The notes under the pieces: model-generated
The model's database searches: none
What the model was told of the DNA's origin: nothing
The model's input: the letters and a program-made list of their open reading frames with translations, nothing else
Shown: positions 15,614 to 24,612 of the stretch, piece by piece
Position numbering within the stretch: the stretch's first letter is position 1
How the letters are laid out: the number at the start of each line of letters is the position of its first letter
Source of the DNA: an uncultured Eubacterium sp.
GTDB taxonomy: Bacteria > Bacillota > Clostridia > Lachnospirales > Lachnospiraceae
Assembly (NCBI GenBank): GCA_934358495.1
Contig: CAKRKO010000004.1
Coordinates: 3,552 to 67,551, forward strand
Length of the DNA stretch: 64,000 nucleotides
Direction: 5' to 3'
Translations under genes and position numbers: made by a program

Positions 15614-17446
15614 TTGAAACGTAATTTTAGAGGCCTTGGAATATATGTAGTTATTTTCCTGATTATTATTTTGGGATGGTATAGTTTCGGTTCCAAAGGA
15701 ATCGCGTCAAATACCTGCACCCAGTCTGAGTTTGAACAGAACCTGGATGATGATAAGATCAATTCCATTGTGATCAAACAGAACGAAGAAGTACCGACCG
15801 GTACAGCCACGATCCTCTTGAAGGACGGCAGCCGGGTACAGATGAATGTATCTGACGTCAGCACACTGCAGGATACATTGAAAGAAGCAGATTTTACAAA
15901 CTACACCTTAAAAGATGTGCCGGGACGGAGTACTCTGATTGAGATTCTTCCGACATTGCTGATGGCGGTGGTACTGATCTTCTTTATCATGAGCATAAAT
16001 GCACAGGCTGGAGGCGGCGGTAATTCCAAGATGATGAATTTTGGTAAAAACCGTGCCACACTAACCATGGGCGAGAACGTCAAAGTCAGATTTAAGGATG
16101 TAGCCGGTCTGAATGAAGAAAAAGAGGAACTTGAGGGAATGGTTGATTTCCTGAAAGATCCGGGTAAATACACAAAGCTTGGCGCACGTATTCCGAAAGG
16201 TGTTATTTTAGTGGGACCTCCTGGTACCGGTAAGACACTGATCGCAAAGGCAGTAGCCGGAGAAGCGGGCGTACCGTTCTTTTCTATTTCCGGATCTGAT
16301 TTCGTAGAGATGTTTGTCGGTGTCGGCGCCTCCCGTGTCCGTGATATGTTTGCCGAGGCAAAAAAACATGCACCATGTATCGTGTTTATCGATGAAATCG
16401 ATGCGGTAGGACGCCGTCGTGGAACCGGTATGGGTGGTGGTCATGATGAACGTGAGCAGACGCTAAACCAGCTGCTGGTTGAGATGGATGGTTTTGGTAT
16501 TAATGAAGGAATCATCGTCATTGCAGCAACGAACCGTGTGGATATTCTTGATCCGGCGTTACTTCGTCCGGGCCGTTTCGACCGAAAAGTATATGTTGGC
16601 CGTCCGGATGTGGGCGGACGTGAGCAGATTTTGAGTGTCCATGCCAAAAACAAACCGCTGGCAGACGATGTGGATCTCAGACAGATCGCGCAGACCACCG
16701 CAGGTTTTACCGGAGCAGATCTGGAAAACCTGTTAAATGAGGCTGCCATCATTGCGGCAAAAGAAAAGCGGATTTATATCTGTCAGGAAGATATAAAGAA
16801 AGCGTTTATTAAAGTAGGAATCGGTGCGGAGAAGAAGAGCCGTGTCATTACCGATAAGGAAAAACGGATCACAGCCTTCCATGAGGCTGGTCATGCGATT
16901 CTGTTCCATCTGCTTCCGGATGTGGGACCGGTGTACACCGTGTCTATCATTCCAACCGGAGCAGGGGCTGCAGGTTATACAATGCCGCTGCCGGAAAAAG
17001 ATGAGATGTTCCATACAAAGGGGCAGATGCTGCAGGAAATCATTGTGGATCTCGGTGGTCGTGTGGCAGAGGAACTGATTTTTGAAGATGTGACCACCGG
17101 TGCATCCCAGGATATCAAGCAGGCAACTTCTCTGGCGAAATCCATGGTTACCAAATACGGTATGTCTGATGATATAGGTCTGATCTGTTATGATGATGAC
17201 GAAGAAGTGTTCATCGGAAGAGATCTGGGACATACCCGTGGATACAGCGAGACTGTAGCTGCCAGAATCGACAGTGAAGTGAAACGGATCGTGGACGAGT
17301 GCTATACAAAAGCACGGGCAATGATCCACGAGCATGAGGATGTACTGCATCGTTGTGCCCAACTGCTTCTGGAAAAAGAAAAAATTAACCGTGATGAGTT
17401 TGAATCTTTATTTGACACAAAGGCAATAGAAGTGTCTGCTGAGTAA
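15614..17446 (+). CDS. ftsH: ATP-dependent zinc metalloprotease FtsH
   Basis: 610 aa; TTG start at 15614 with AGGAGGG upstream. A membrane-anchored AAA+ protease degrading misassembled membrane proteins and short-lived regulators. Membrane spans at about residues 8-26 and 110-132 flank a small extracytoplasmic domain. The AAA module has Walker A GPPGTGKT (about 201-208), Walker B IVFIDEIDAVG and the second region of homology ATNRVDILDPALLRPGRFDR. The peptidase zinc motif HEAGH is at about 423-427, with the third ligand expected in the TTGASQDIKQAT segment downstream. Normal length for the family. It ends the operon; a terminator lies at 17666-17707. Confidence 0.97.
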   Translation: MKRNFRGLGIYVVIFLIIILGWYSFGSKGIASNTCTQSEFEQNLDDDKINSIVIKQNEEVPTGTATILLKDGSRVQMNVSDVSTLQDTLKEADFTNYTLKDVPGRSTLIEILPTLLMAVVLIFFIMSINAQAGGGGNSKMMNFGKNRATLTMGENVKVRFKDVAGLNEEKEELEGMVDFLKDPGKYTKLGARIPKGVILVGPPGTGKTLIAKAVAGEAGVPFFSISGSDFVEMFVGVGASRVRDMFAEAKKHAPCIVFIDEIDAVGRRRGTGMGGGHDEREQTLNQLLVEMDGFGINEGIIVIAATNRVDILDPALLRPGRFDRKVYVGRPDVGGREQILSVHAKNKPLADDVDLRQIAQTTAGFTGADLENLLNEAAIIAAKEKRIYICQEDIKKAFIKVGIGAEKKSRVITDKEKRITAFHEAGHAILFHLLPDVGPVYTVSIIPTGAGAAGYTMPLPEKDEMFHTKGQMLQEIIVDLGGRVAEELIFEDVTTGASQDIKQATSLAKSMVTKYGMSDDIGLICYDDDEEVFIGRDLGHTRGYSETVAARIDSEVKRIVDECYTKARAMIHEHEDVLHRCAQLLLEKEKINRDEFESLFDTKAIEVSAE

Positions 17447-17588
17447 GAAATTGTGGAAGTTGCATGGTTGATTGTGCGATTTTCATTTAAAATGCGGAGA
17501 GGTTACTGTTTGGTAATGGACGATATGCATAAAAACTGGATGCGATATTTGTGAACTTTGTGAACACTTATCGGTTGGGGTTTGCTAT

Positions 17589-17707
17589 TATAATACCTGT
17601 AAATACCCCCAATACATTATATAGTTTTTTGCTACCCCCATAGTAAAAAATACCTTCTCCTTTTGAAAGAGACAGCAGATCGAAATGGCTGTCTCTTTTA
17701 TTTTTTT
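17589..17707 (+). ncRNA. Candidate small RNA with two C-rich motifs
   Basis: An extended promoter-like TATAAT (17589-17594) is followed about 75 bp later by a strong terminator, enclosing a segment of roughly 105 nt without an ORF. It contains two copies of TACCCCCA (17604-17611, 17633-17640). C-rich single-stranded motifs in Firmicute sRNAs often pair with Shine-Dalgarno sequences. The -35 is poor and the call is inference. Confidence 0.35.
17666..17707 (+). terminator. Strong intrinsic terminator
   Basis: AAAGAGACAGC (17666-17676) pairs with GCTGTCTCTTT (17688-17698), followed by a long T-run. Confidence 0.9.
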
Positions 17708-17807
17708 GATAAAACGGAAATTATTGAAAAAATACGAAATCGGGAAATCTTTTCTCGGCAGCTAGTCACTCGTTACCTTCGTTTCGCAAGAGTTTTATTG
17801 TGTATGC

Positions 17808-17813
17808 TATAAT
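17808..17813 (+). promoter_or_regulatory. Extended -10 promoter upstream of the GH13 gene
   Basis: ATGC-TATAAT (extended -10) about 115 bp before the start codon; no convincing -35. The stretch 17708-17910 contains nothing else recognised. Confidence 0.45.
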
Positions 17814-17928
17814 GAAGTCTAGATGATATGTATTTTTATTTGTTATAATAGTAATTTATATAGAAAGAGATTTATTCTGAACAGAGATGTAGCAGGTTTA
17901 GAATGGTCGGATGCTTGAGGAAAAAGAT

Positions 17929-20037
17929 ATGAAGTATGATTCAGTGCAAAAGTTTAACAGTGTGGAAAATTATATTCTGCAGATGCGTCCGATTTTGAGG
18001 AAGAGAGCACTTTTCTCAGATGGAACGTCTGATTACAGGATTCCGCCGGAGCCGAAGCCAGGGGAAACTGTGAAAATCCGGTTTCGTACCGCAGCAGATA
18101 ATGTAGATCTGGTAGTGCTCTGTCATGAGGATGAAAAAATTGAGATGCGGCTTGCGGATCGGGAGCGTGATTTTGATTATTATGAGGCTGAGATCCGCGT
18201 GGGCGAGGAGCAGTACAAATACCATTTTGAAATTGTTTCCGGTATGCTGCGCTGCACTTATGACAGGGCCGGTGTGTCCAGAGATTTTCGCCCACAGTAT
18301 GAGTTCTGCATTATTCCGGGATTTTCTACTCCAGAATGGGCGAAGGGTGCCGTTATGTACCAGATTTTTACGGACCGCTTCTATAATGGAGATAAGTCCA
18401 ATGATGTAAAAACCGGTGAATATTATTACATTAACCGCCAGACGAAGCAGGTGGAGAACTGGGATAAATGTCCGGAAGATTTTGATGTTGCTAATTTTTA
18501 TGGCGGTGATCTGCAGGGAGTTTTAGATAAGATGGATTATCTGGAAGAACTTGGTGTGGAAGTTATTTACTTTAATCCGCTGTTTGTGTCTGCTTCCAGT
18601 CATAAATATGATACGCAGGATTACGATTATATCGATCCGCATTTTGGCGTGATCGTTGAGGATGGCGGAGAACCGATGCCGCAGGGGTGCACGGACAACC
18701 GTCAGGCTTCTATCTATAAAGCGCGTGTGACGAACAAGAAAAATCTGGAAGCCAGCAATGAACTGTTTATTAAACTGGTGGAGGAAGCGCACAGTCGTGG
18801 CATGCGTGTCATTCTGGACGGCGTGTTCAACCACTGTGGTTCCTTTAATAAATGGCTGGACCGTGAAAAGATATATGATGAATGTGCTGATTTTGAGCCG
18901 GGTGCCTTTGCAACGAAAGACAGCCCGTATCATAGTTATTTCCATTTCCAGAACGACAATGCGTTTCCGGATAATGTGACGTACGAAGGCTGGTGGGGAC
19001 ATGATACGCTGCCGAAACTGAATTATGAAGCGTCTCCGGAACTGGAAGAGTATATTCTGAATGTGGCGAAAAAATGGGTTTCTCCGCCGTACAATGCAGA
19101 TGGATGGCGTCTGGATGTGGCAGCAGATCTGGGACACAGTCAGGAATACAATCATTTGTTCTGGGAAAAGTTCCGTAAAGCGGTGAAAGAAGCAAACCCG
19201 GAAGCACTGATTCTTGCAGAGCACTACGGTGATCCGAAAGACTGGCTGCAGGGCAATCAGTGGGACAGCGTTATGAACTACGATGCCTTTATGGAGCCGA
19301 TGACCTGGTTTCTTACCGGTATGGAAAAACACAGTGATGAGTATAAGGATTATATGCTCGGAAATATTGAAAACTATGAGAATGCTATGACACACTATAT
19401 GGCAAGTTTTGCAACCCCATCTCTGCAGTGTGCCATGAACCAGTTGTCTAACCATGATCACTCCCGTTTCCTGACACGAACAAATCATAAGGTGGGCCGT
19501 GCGGCGCAGCTTGGCACCCAGGCTGCTTCCGAGGGGATCAACAAAGGTGTCATGAAAGAGGCAGTTGTCATTCAGATGACCTGGCCGGGAGCACCAACCC
19601 TTTATTATGGAGATGAGGCAGGACTTTGCGGATTTACTGATCCGGATAACCGCCGTACTTATCCGTGGGGCAGAGAAGATAAAGCGCTGATCCGTTTCCA
19701 TCGTGATATGATCCGGATTCACCGGGAAAACCCGGCACTGAGAACCGGTTCTGTGAAATTCCTGCGGGGGGAAAAAGATATTCTCTGTTTTGCAAGATTT
19801 AACAGAAGTCAGCAGTTTGTGATCGTAATCAATAATGATGCTTATACGAGAAGCATTGAGGTTGGTGTGTGTGGAGCTGGAATCCCGTCCGCCTGCAAAC
19901 TGACACAGATCATGTATTCCACGGAAGAAAATTATTCTATGGCGCCTGTTAACTATCAGGTGGAGGGCAGCTACCTGAAACTGACGTTGCCGAAATACTC
20001 AGCAGTTGTGCTGAAACATGATACAGAAGAGGACTAA
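17929..20037 (+). CDS. GH13 family alpha-glucan hydrolase (neopullulanase/cyclomaltodextrinase-like)
   Basis: 702 aa from ATG 17929, eight bases after TGAGG; an in-frame ATG at 17911 lacks a ribosome site. No signal peptide, so the enzyme is probably cytoplasmic and acts on imported malto-oligosaccharides. An N-terminal beta-sandwich domain (residues about 1-135) resembles the CBM34-like domain of neopullulanases. The GH13 barrel starts at WAKGAVMYQIFTDRF. Catalytic positions are the nucleophile Asp in GWRLDVAADLG (about 393), the acid/base Glu in LILAEHYGD (about 429) and the third Asp in LSNHDHSRF (about 507). A long insert (residues about 230-265) follows the SHKYDTQDY motif. The C-terminal beta domain is complete. 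Exact specificity cannot be read from sequence. Confidence 0.9.
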   Translation: MKYDSVQKFNSVENYILQMRPILRKRALFSDGTSDYRIPPEPKPGETVKIRFRTAADNVDLVVLCHEDEKIEMRLADRERDFDYYEAEIRVGEEQYKYHFEIVSGMLRCTYDRAGVSRDFRPQYEFCIIPGFSTPEWAKGAVMYQIFTDRFYNGDKSNDVKTGEYYYINRQTKQVENWDKCPEDFDVANFYGGDLQGVLDKMDYLEELGVEVIYFNPLFVSASSHKYDTQDYDYIDPHFGVIVEDGGEPMPQGCTDNRQASIYKARVTNKKNLEASNELFIKLVEEAHSRGMRVILDGVFNHCGSFNKWLDREKIYDECADFEPGAFATKDSPYHSYFHFQNDNAFPDNVTYEGWWGHDTLPKLNYEASPELEEYILNVAKKWVSPPYNADGWRLDVAADLGHSQEYNHLFWEKFRKAVKEANPEALILAEHYGDPKDWLQGNQWDSVMNYDAFMEPMTWFLTGMEKHSDEYKDYMLGNIENYENAMTHYMASFATPSLQCAMNQLSNHDHSRFLTRTNHKVGRAAQLGTQAASEGINKGVMKEAVVIQMTWPGAPTLYYGDEAGLCGFTDPDNRRTYPWGREDKALIRFHRDMIRIHRENPALRTGSVKFLRGEKDILCFARFNRSQQFVIVINNDAYTRSIEVGVCGAGIPSACKLTQIMYSTEENYSMAPVNYQVEGSYLKLTLPKYSAVVLKHDTEED

Positions 20038-20435
20038 AACAACACACATAAACACTAATTTAATCTGACAGAATTAGTTGTATGAAGGCGGCCACTATGA
20101 TATACTTTGGTTGCAACTAAAGTAATTGAAACAAAAGGTTTTGGCTATCAGAATACGTTACACATTCAGCAGCAAGACACACAGGTGTGGCTCCTGATAA
20201 AAGTATTCACAGTGAAGCAATCTTCATACTTTCTTCTGTTGTCAAACAAAAATGCACATGTTACAATGAATGCAGTGGGATATCGCTGGTAATCTAGTAA
20301 TACCAGAAACATCGTTCAACTATAAAAAATAACAGCAAGATCAATTATAATAATAAAAGCATAATTGATAAGAAGTTCACTGCTTGAACATGTACATCTC
20401 ATAAAAGGGCAAGGAATTATAAGGAGGAGAATGTT
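20038..20435. other. Intergenic stretch, possible gene remnant and inverted repeat
   Basis: No supported gene. A 61-codon frame with TTG start at 20107-20292 has no ribosome site. In another frame a fragment reading HTGVAPDKSIHSEAIF suggests a decayed coding sequence. An inverted repeat, ATCAATTAT (20340-20348) and ATAATTGAT (20361-20369), overlaps a TATAAT (20346-20351) and lies 67 bp before blaI, so it could be an operator. Confidence 0.35.
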
Positions 20436-20825
20436 ATGCTGGAGAATGACTTGACTAATATTGAAATGCTGATAATGAAATGTATCTGGGATACACCTGA
20501 AGAACTGGCCTTGTCACAATTGGTAGCAATGGTGAATGAGCGCTTTGATAAAAGCTGGAGACCTCAGACAATTTCTACCTATTTGGCACATCTGGTAAGA
20601 AAAGGTTATCTTACCATGCGCAGATCCGGAAAAGTATTTCTGTATCACCCGGAAGTATCTGAGGAGGCTTATCGTTCTTCTCAGATCAATGAACTGGTTC
20701 ATTACTGGGGAGATCCGGGAACACCGACAGAATTTCTTTCTGCACTGTTTGTGACTGGTGATAAGGACCATAATACACAAGAAGGTCTGAAGGACTTAAA
20801 AGATTTAATGGATGAACTGGATTAA
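20436..20825 (+). CDS. BlaI/MecI-family transcriptional repressor
   Basis: 129 aa; ATG after AGGAGGAGAATGTT. A winged-helix repressor of the BlaI/MecI/CopY family: LTNIEMLIMKCIWDTPEELALSQL (helix 1), SWRPQTISTYLAHLVRKGYL (recognition helix region) and RRSGKVFLYHPEVSEEAYR (wing), then a short dimerisation tail. It overlaps the downstream M56 sensor/protease gene by 14 bp, the usual BlaI-BlaR1 pairing, in which the protease inactivates the repressor on sensing a cell-wall signal. The canonical TACA-N-TGTA operator dyad was not found; the inverted repeat at 20340-20369 is the best alternative. Confidence 0.9.
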   Translation: MLENDLTNIEMLIMKCIWDTPEELALSQLVAMVNERFDKSWRPQTISTYLAHLVRKGYLTMRRSGKVFLYHPEVSEEAYRSSQINELVHYWGDPGTPTEFLSALFVTGDKDHNTQEGLKDLKDLMDELD

Positions 20826-22191
20826 TTTTTTCTTTCTCGTAATTATTTTGAATACGTTGACAGGGACGGTAGCCTATTTTTTATGTAAACTGCTGACCCT
20901 GATTGCAAAGAAGCGCAATGCGATACGGATTATTTATCCGTTACATAGAATGGTATTGTTATTTTATATTGTTCCATTTGGATATTTGTATATCTGTTTT
21001 AAGTTCCAGATACAATATGGAACACATACGATTGGTGATGGATTTTATGGAAATTCCATGTTATATCTGTTCCTGGAAGTATGTCTTGCAATCTGGGTGC
21101 TTGGAATGATATGGTATGCGGGTTATTACACGCATAAATGGCAGAACTATCGCTGGATCTGCAGAAATAATTTACCGTTTCGCGGTGAAAAATATCGGGA
21201 AATGCTGCAAAATTTGTATCCGAATAAAAATTGGAAACGAATAACTTTCTGCACAAATTTTACGATAAAATCACCTTGCGTGATGGGAGCTTTTTCGCAG
21301 AAAATTGTGCTTCCGGAAATTGGATATTCAGATGAGGATATGAAGATTATCCTGATGCATGAGGGAATGCATATCGTGCGCAAGGACAACCTTGGGAAAA
21401 AAATTGCCCTGGGAATTATATTAGTTAACTGGTTTAATCCGATTTTACACTTTTACCTGGATGATCTTGATGCCTGGTCAGATATTGCCTGTGATATTCG
21501 TGTGTGTAAGCAATACTTCATGGGGAAAGCCAAGGTGTATTTTAATCTGTTGCGTAGAGCAAGTGAGAGTGGCCAAACTGTATTACCACCTTTTGTTTCA
21601 CAACTGAACAATGAGGAATCATTGAGAAGGAGAGTGGAGTATATGATTAAATGGCAGAAAAGTGGGAAAAGAACCTGTCTCAGTGTGGCTTTGGCAATGG
21701 CACTGATTATTGGAAGTTCAGTGTCTGCATTCGCATCCAGTGTGCAGGTAGTAGATCAGCAGGATGAATTGTATCGAGAAACCAGAATGCTAAATGTTAG
21801 CGATGAGTTTGATACTCAGTTAGAACAATATGTGATTCCAGCAGATCAGGTGGATGAAGAAAAATGGAACAATGCGATTGTAATGGAAGAAGAATCCATT
21901 GAGCCATTATCTGTGCAGAAAAATTTTGACTGGAAAATTCCAGCAAATAAATTTGCTCGTTCTGCAGGGTTTATTAAGAAAAAAGGAACAAGTATCTCGG
22001 TATCTTGTTATATTTATTCTGAACGGTATCAGCGTGTCGGAATTCGCAGACCAGATGGTTCTATGCTTTATGTGAATGGATTTCATAACGTAGCATCTAC
22101 ATTTCCGTGCGATGCTACAGGAACCTATTACGTGTTTGTCGAAAACATAACGTCCACTCAGATTCGTGCTGCAGGATATTACGTGAAATAA
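20812..22191 (+). CDS. BlaR1-like M56 family membrane metallopeptidase with secreted sensor-like tail
   Basis: 459 aa. Membrane spans at about residues 4-25, 40-62 and 85-108 surround a cytoplasmic protease loop with the zinc motif HEGMH (183-187), followed by a span at about 198-215 and another at about 285-303 (SVALAMALIIGSSVSAF). Classical BlaR1 ends in a penicillin-binding sensor of about 240 residues. Here the extracellular tail is only about 155 residues, lacks the SxxK and KTG motifs, and ends in a repeat-poor beta-like segment (residues about 365-459). It therefore senses something other than beta-lactam acylation, or signals by another route. Coupled with the repressor gene upstream. 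Confidence 0.85.
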   Translation: MNWINFFFLVIILNTLTGTVAYFLCKLLTLIAKKRNAIRIIYPLHRMVLLFYIVPFGYLYICFKFQIQYGTHTIGDGFYGNSMLYLFLEVCLAIWVLGMIWYAGYYTHKWQNYRWICRNNLPFRGEKYREMLQNLYPNKNWKRITFCTNFTIKSPCVMGAFSQKIVLPEIGYSDEDMKIILMHEGMHIVRKDNLGKKIALGIILVNWFNPILHFYLDDLDAWSDIACDIRVCKQYFMGKAKVYFNLLRRASESGQTVLPPFVSQLNNEESLRRRVEYMIKWQKSGKRTCLSVALAMALIIGSSVSAFASSVQVVDQQDELYRETRMLNVSDEFDTQLEQYVIPADQVDEEKWNNAIVMEEESIEPLSVQKNFDWKIPANKFARSAGFIKKKGTSISVSCYIYSERYQRVGIRRPDGSMLYVNGFHNVASTFPCDATGTYYVFVENITSTQIRAAGYYVK

Positions 22192-22299
22192 GAGTTGTAT
22201 TTCTTAATTACGAAGAATAATTAAGAGAAAATAATACATACTACCGGCGGTCGTAGAAGCTGCCCGGTGTATTTAAAAGTAGAAAACGACAGACTGGAG

Positions 22300-22350
22300 G
22301 AGTCGTCGGATCTGTGCTTTGGCATATGGCACAGTTCTGACGGCTCTTTT
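22300..22350 (+). terminator. Terminator after the BlaI/M56 operon
   Basis: A long imperfect stem, GAGTCGTCGGATCTGTGC against GCACAGTTCTGACGGCTC, followed by TTTT. Confidence 0.65.
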
Positions 22351-22406
22351 GCCCCCAACATCTATTAACAATTCCATTAAAAAATAAGGTGCATTTTTGC
22401 GTCATT

Positions 22407-22444
22407 TGTCGAATTTTGTCGAAATCGTGTCGAACCCTGTCGAC
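22407..22444. promoter_or_regulatory. Four tandem Spo0A boxes in helical phase
   Basis: TGTCGAA at 22407-22413, 22417-22423 and 22428-22434, and TGTCGAC at 22438-22444. Spacings are 10, 11 and 10 bp. TGNCGAA is the Spo0A consensus (0A-box), and tandem boxes about 10 bp apart are typical of high-affinity Spo0A promoters. They end 37 bp before the -35 of the next gene. Confidence 0.75.
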
Positions 22445-22480
22445 AGCCCCCGGAATCCCGTTTTTTTTCAGAAAAAACAC

Positions 22481-22510
22481 TTGAAATTTACAAGACTAGA
22501 TTGATAAAAT
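22481..22510 (+). promoter_or_regulatory. Sigma-A-like promoter of the FRG-like gene
   Basis: TTGAAA (22481-22486), 18 bp, TAAAAT (22505-22510). Confidence 0.5.
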
Positions 22511-22569
22511 AGTTGCACGCAAGGATGCTGCTATTCTAAGCGCAATATTACAGGGTTAGGAGAAAAGAG

Positions 22570-23325
22570 ATGGAAACAAGAGTATCAATCAGAGACATTG
22601 CAAAAATTCATGTAAAACAGCAGTTAGAACGAAAGAAAGCAATTTTATTAAATCTGGAACTGGATGCCTGCGCGCACCAGGGAGTCGAATGGAAACCGAC
22701 CGAAGGTATTCTTTCAATGGAAGACCGCATCCGGTATGAAATGGATCAGAAAGTGACATTACCGAACGGGACTTTTACCAAGCAGTTTTCTCTGCCAAAT
22801 TATTTCAGAGGTGAAAATGCATACATGGACAAGGGATGTCATGTGCAGAAGCGTGAACTCCCGATGGAGCACATTCCAGGTGTCGCGTCTGTGTACTGTG
22901 GGGAGCCGAAGGAATGGATGGCCTTTACAAGTAATTTTGACATTGCACTGTTTTATGCATGCTGTACATGGGATGAGGCAGATCAGGAGTGGCGTCCACT
23001 GATGGAAAAAGAAATTTACGCTCCGATTGGTGAAGATGGCGCGGATTACCGTTATGGTGTAATCTATATGGCGGATGCCACAGACCACGCATTTCGCGGT
23101 TCCTACGATGAGACACCGGAGTATCATGTGATGACACCGGCGGGAAGTCTGCTTCCGGGGAAAAACAGCCAGTACATATTTGCGATGCGGATGAGAGACA
23201 CCGAAGGGCTGCAGACAGATCAGCGTTTTGAACGTTTGGTGTTTGAACATAGCGAGAAGCTTTGCCGGGATGTGTACGAACTTGTGACAGGCGAGCCATA
23301 TGTTCAAAGAAATTTAAGAAAATAA
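22570..23325 (+). CDS. Unrecognised protein with an FRG-domain-like signature, Spo0A-box promoter
   Basis: 251 aa; ATG after TTAGGAG. No family was recognised with certainty. Two segments resemble the FRG domain: PNYFRGENAYMD (about residues 75-86) corresponds to the FRGE/FRGQ motif, and AFTSNFDIALFYACC (about 116-130) resembles the downstream LDWT...ALFFA segment. FRG domains are poorly characterised and occur in some toxin- and phage-related proteins. No signal peptide or membrane span; several cysteines are scattered. It is monocistronic, starts behind four Spo0A boxes and a sigma-A-like promoter, and is followed by the LCP gene's own promoter. The promoter suggests a role at sporulation entry or another Spo0A-controlled state. 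Confidence 0.7.
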   Translation: METRVSIRDIAKIHVKQQLERKKAILLNLELDACAHQGVEWKPTEGILSMEDRIRYEMDQKVTLPNGTFTKQFSLPNYFRGENAYMDKGCHVQKRELPMEHIPGVASVYCGEPKEWMAFTSNFDIALFYACCTWDEADQEWRPLMEKEIYAPIGEDGADYRYGVIYMADATDHAFRGSYDETPEYHVMTPAGSLLPGKNSQYIFAMRMRDTEGLQTDQRFERLVFEHSEKLCRDVYELVTGEPYVQRNLRK

Positions 23326-23329
23326 ATTG

Positions 23330-23358
23330 TTGAGTTTTTTATCTGTGTGCGTTATTAT
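23330..23358 (+). promoter_or_regulatory. Promoter of the LCP gene
   Basis: TTGAGT (23330-23335), 17 bp, TATTAT (23353-23358). Confidence 0.6.
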
Positions 23359-23430
23359 ATTTGCATGTATACGAGGAATGTATGCGTATTTTTAACAAAA
23401 ATGGCAATGAAAACAGCATGGAGATAAAAA

Positions 23431-24612
23431 ATGGCGAGAAACAAAAAGATATCTAAGAAACAAAGACGAAAACGGAAACTGATTTTATTTATTATTGAGA
23501 TTATTATTTTGATTCTGGTAGCAGGTGCATTATTCCTGTTTAGTAAGCTGGATAAGATTAACACGAAGACACTGGATACATCCAAAGTCGGAAAAAGTGA
23601 TGTTTCGGCAGAAACGCAGAAAACTTTTGAAGGTTATACGACAATCGCATGTTTTGGTCTGGATAACCGTGAGCAGGGCGTGTACGAAACTGGTAACAGC
23701 GACACGATCATGATCATGAATGTTAACAATGACACGAAGGAAGTAAGCCTTATGTCTATCTATCGTGATACATATCTGAACGTTGCCGGAAAAGGCGAGG
23801 AAGAGAAATTCCGAAAAGCAAATTCCGCATATGCATATGGCGGTCCTGAGCAGGCAGTTACAATGCTGAACCGTAACCTTGATCTTGATATTGACAATTA
23901 TGTTGCTTTTGACTTTAAAGCGGTTGCAGAAGCCATTGATATTCTCGGTGGTGTAGACATTAATGTCGAGACAGAGGAAGAACGTCAATATCTGAATGAT
24001 TACGTATCTTACACCAGCGAGTATGTTGGCGGCAGCAATGCTGAAGTTGAGCATACCGGATTACAGACATTGAATGGTGTACAGGCGGTTTCTTACGCAC
24101 GTATCCGTTATACCAAGGGTGATGATTATAAACGTGCAGAGCGTCAGCGTCGTGTTCTGACTGAAATGATCAAGAAAGCAAAGAAAGCAAATCTGTCCGA
24201 GATTAACGAACTGATCAATACTATATTCCCGCAGATTTCTACTGATTTATCAAAGAAAGACATTATCAGTATGGCATCTGTTATGATCAAATATGATATG
24301 GCAAACAGTGGCGGATTCCCATACAGCCGTGATACCTTTACACCTAGCAAAAAGCTGGGAAGTGTGGTTGTGGCGTGTGATCTTGAATCGAATGTCATTG
24401 AACTGCATAAGCGTTTATTTGGAACGGAAGCTTATCAGCCATCTGAGACCGTAAAGGAATACAGTGAAAAAATTGTGGACGAAAGCGGATATACGTCAGA
24501 TCACAATGCGGATACCCGATTTAGCGATCAGGATGATTTCTTTGGAAACGGCACAAGTACACAGACCGAATCGGATGATACCTCAAGTAACTCGGAGGGA
24601 ACGACGGAATGA
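23431..24612 (+). CDS. LytR-CpsA-Psr (LCP) family cell-wall glycopolymer ligase
   Basis: 393 aa. LCP enzymes transfer teichoic acid or capsule polymers from lipid carriers to peptidoglycan outside the membrane. A basic cytoplasmic tail is followed by one membrane span (residues about 18-38) and the extracellular LCP domain: FGLDNREQGVYETGNSDTIMI, SIYRDTYLNV (arginines binding pyrophosphate), HTGLQTLNGVQAVSYARIRY and ERQRRVLTEMI, all standard LCP signatures. The C-terminal 50 residues are disordered, rich in S, T and D. Its stop overlaps the start of a small zinc-ribbon gene (ATGA). Confidence 0.95.
   Translation: MARNKKISKKQRRKRKLILFIIEIIILILVAGALFLFSKLDKINTKTLDTSKVGKSDVSAETQKTFEGYTTIACFGLDNREQGVYETGNSDTIMIMNVNNDTKEVSLMSIYRDTYLNVAGKGEEEKFRKANSAYAYGGPEQAVTMLNRNLDLDIDNYVAFDFKAVAEAIDILGGVDINVETEEERQYLNDYVSYTSEYVGGSNAEVEHTGLQTLNGVQAVSYARIRYTKGDDYKRAERQRRVLTEMIKKAKKANLSEINELINTIFPQISTDLSKKDIISMASVMIKYDMANSGGFPYSRDTFTPSKKLGSVVVACDLESNVIELHKRLFGTEAYQPSETVKEYSEKIVDESGYTSDHNADTRFSDQDDFFGNGTSTQTESDDTSSNSEGTTE

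Noticed and set aside
17516..17554. 12-codon ORF after ftsH as a leader peptide
   Set aside because: Poor ribosome-site spacing and no downstream gene for it to regulate.
20107..20292. 61-codon ORF before blaI
   Set aside because: TTG start, no ribosome site, and competing protein-like fragments in another frame; at most a decayed gene.
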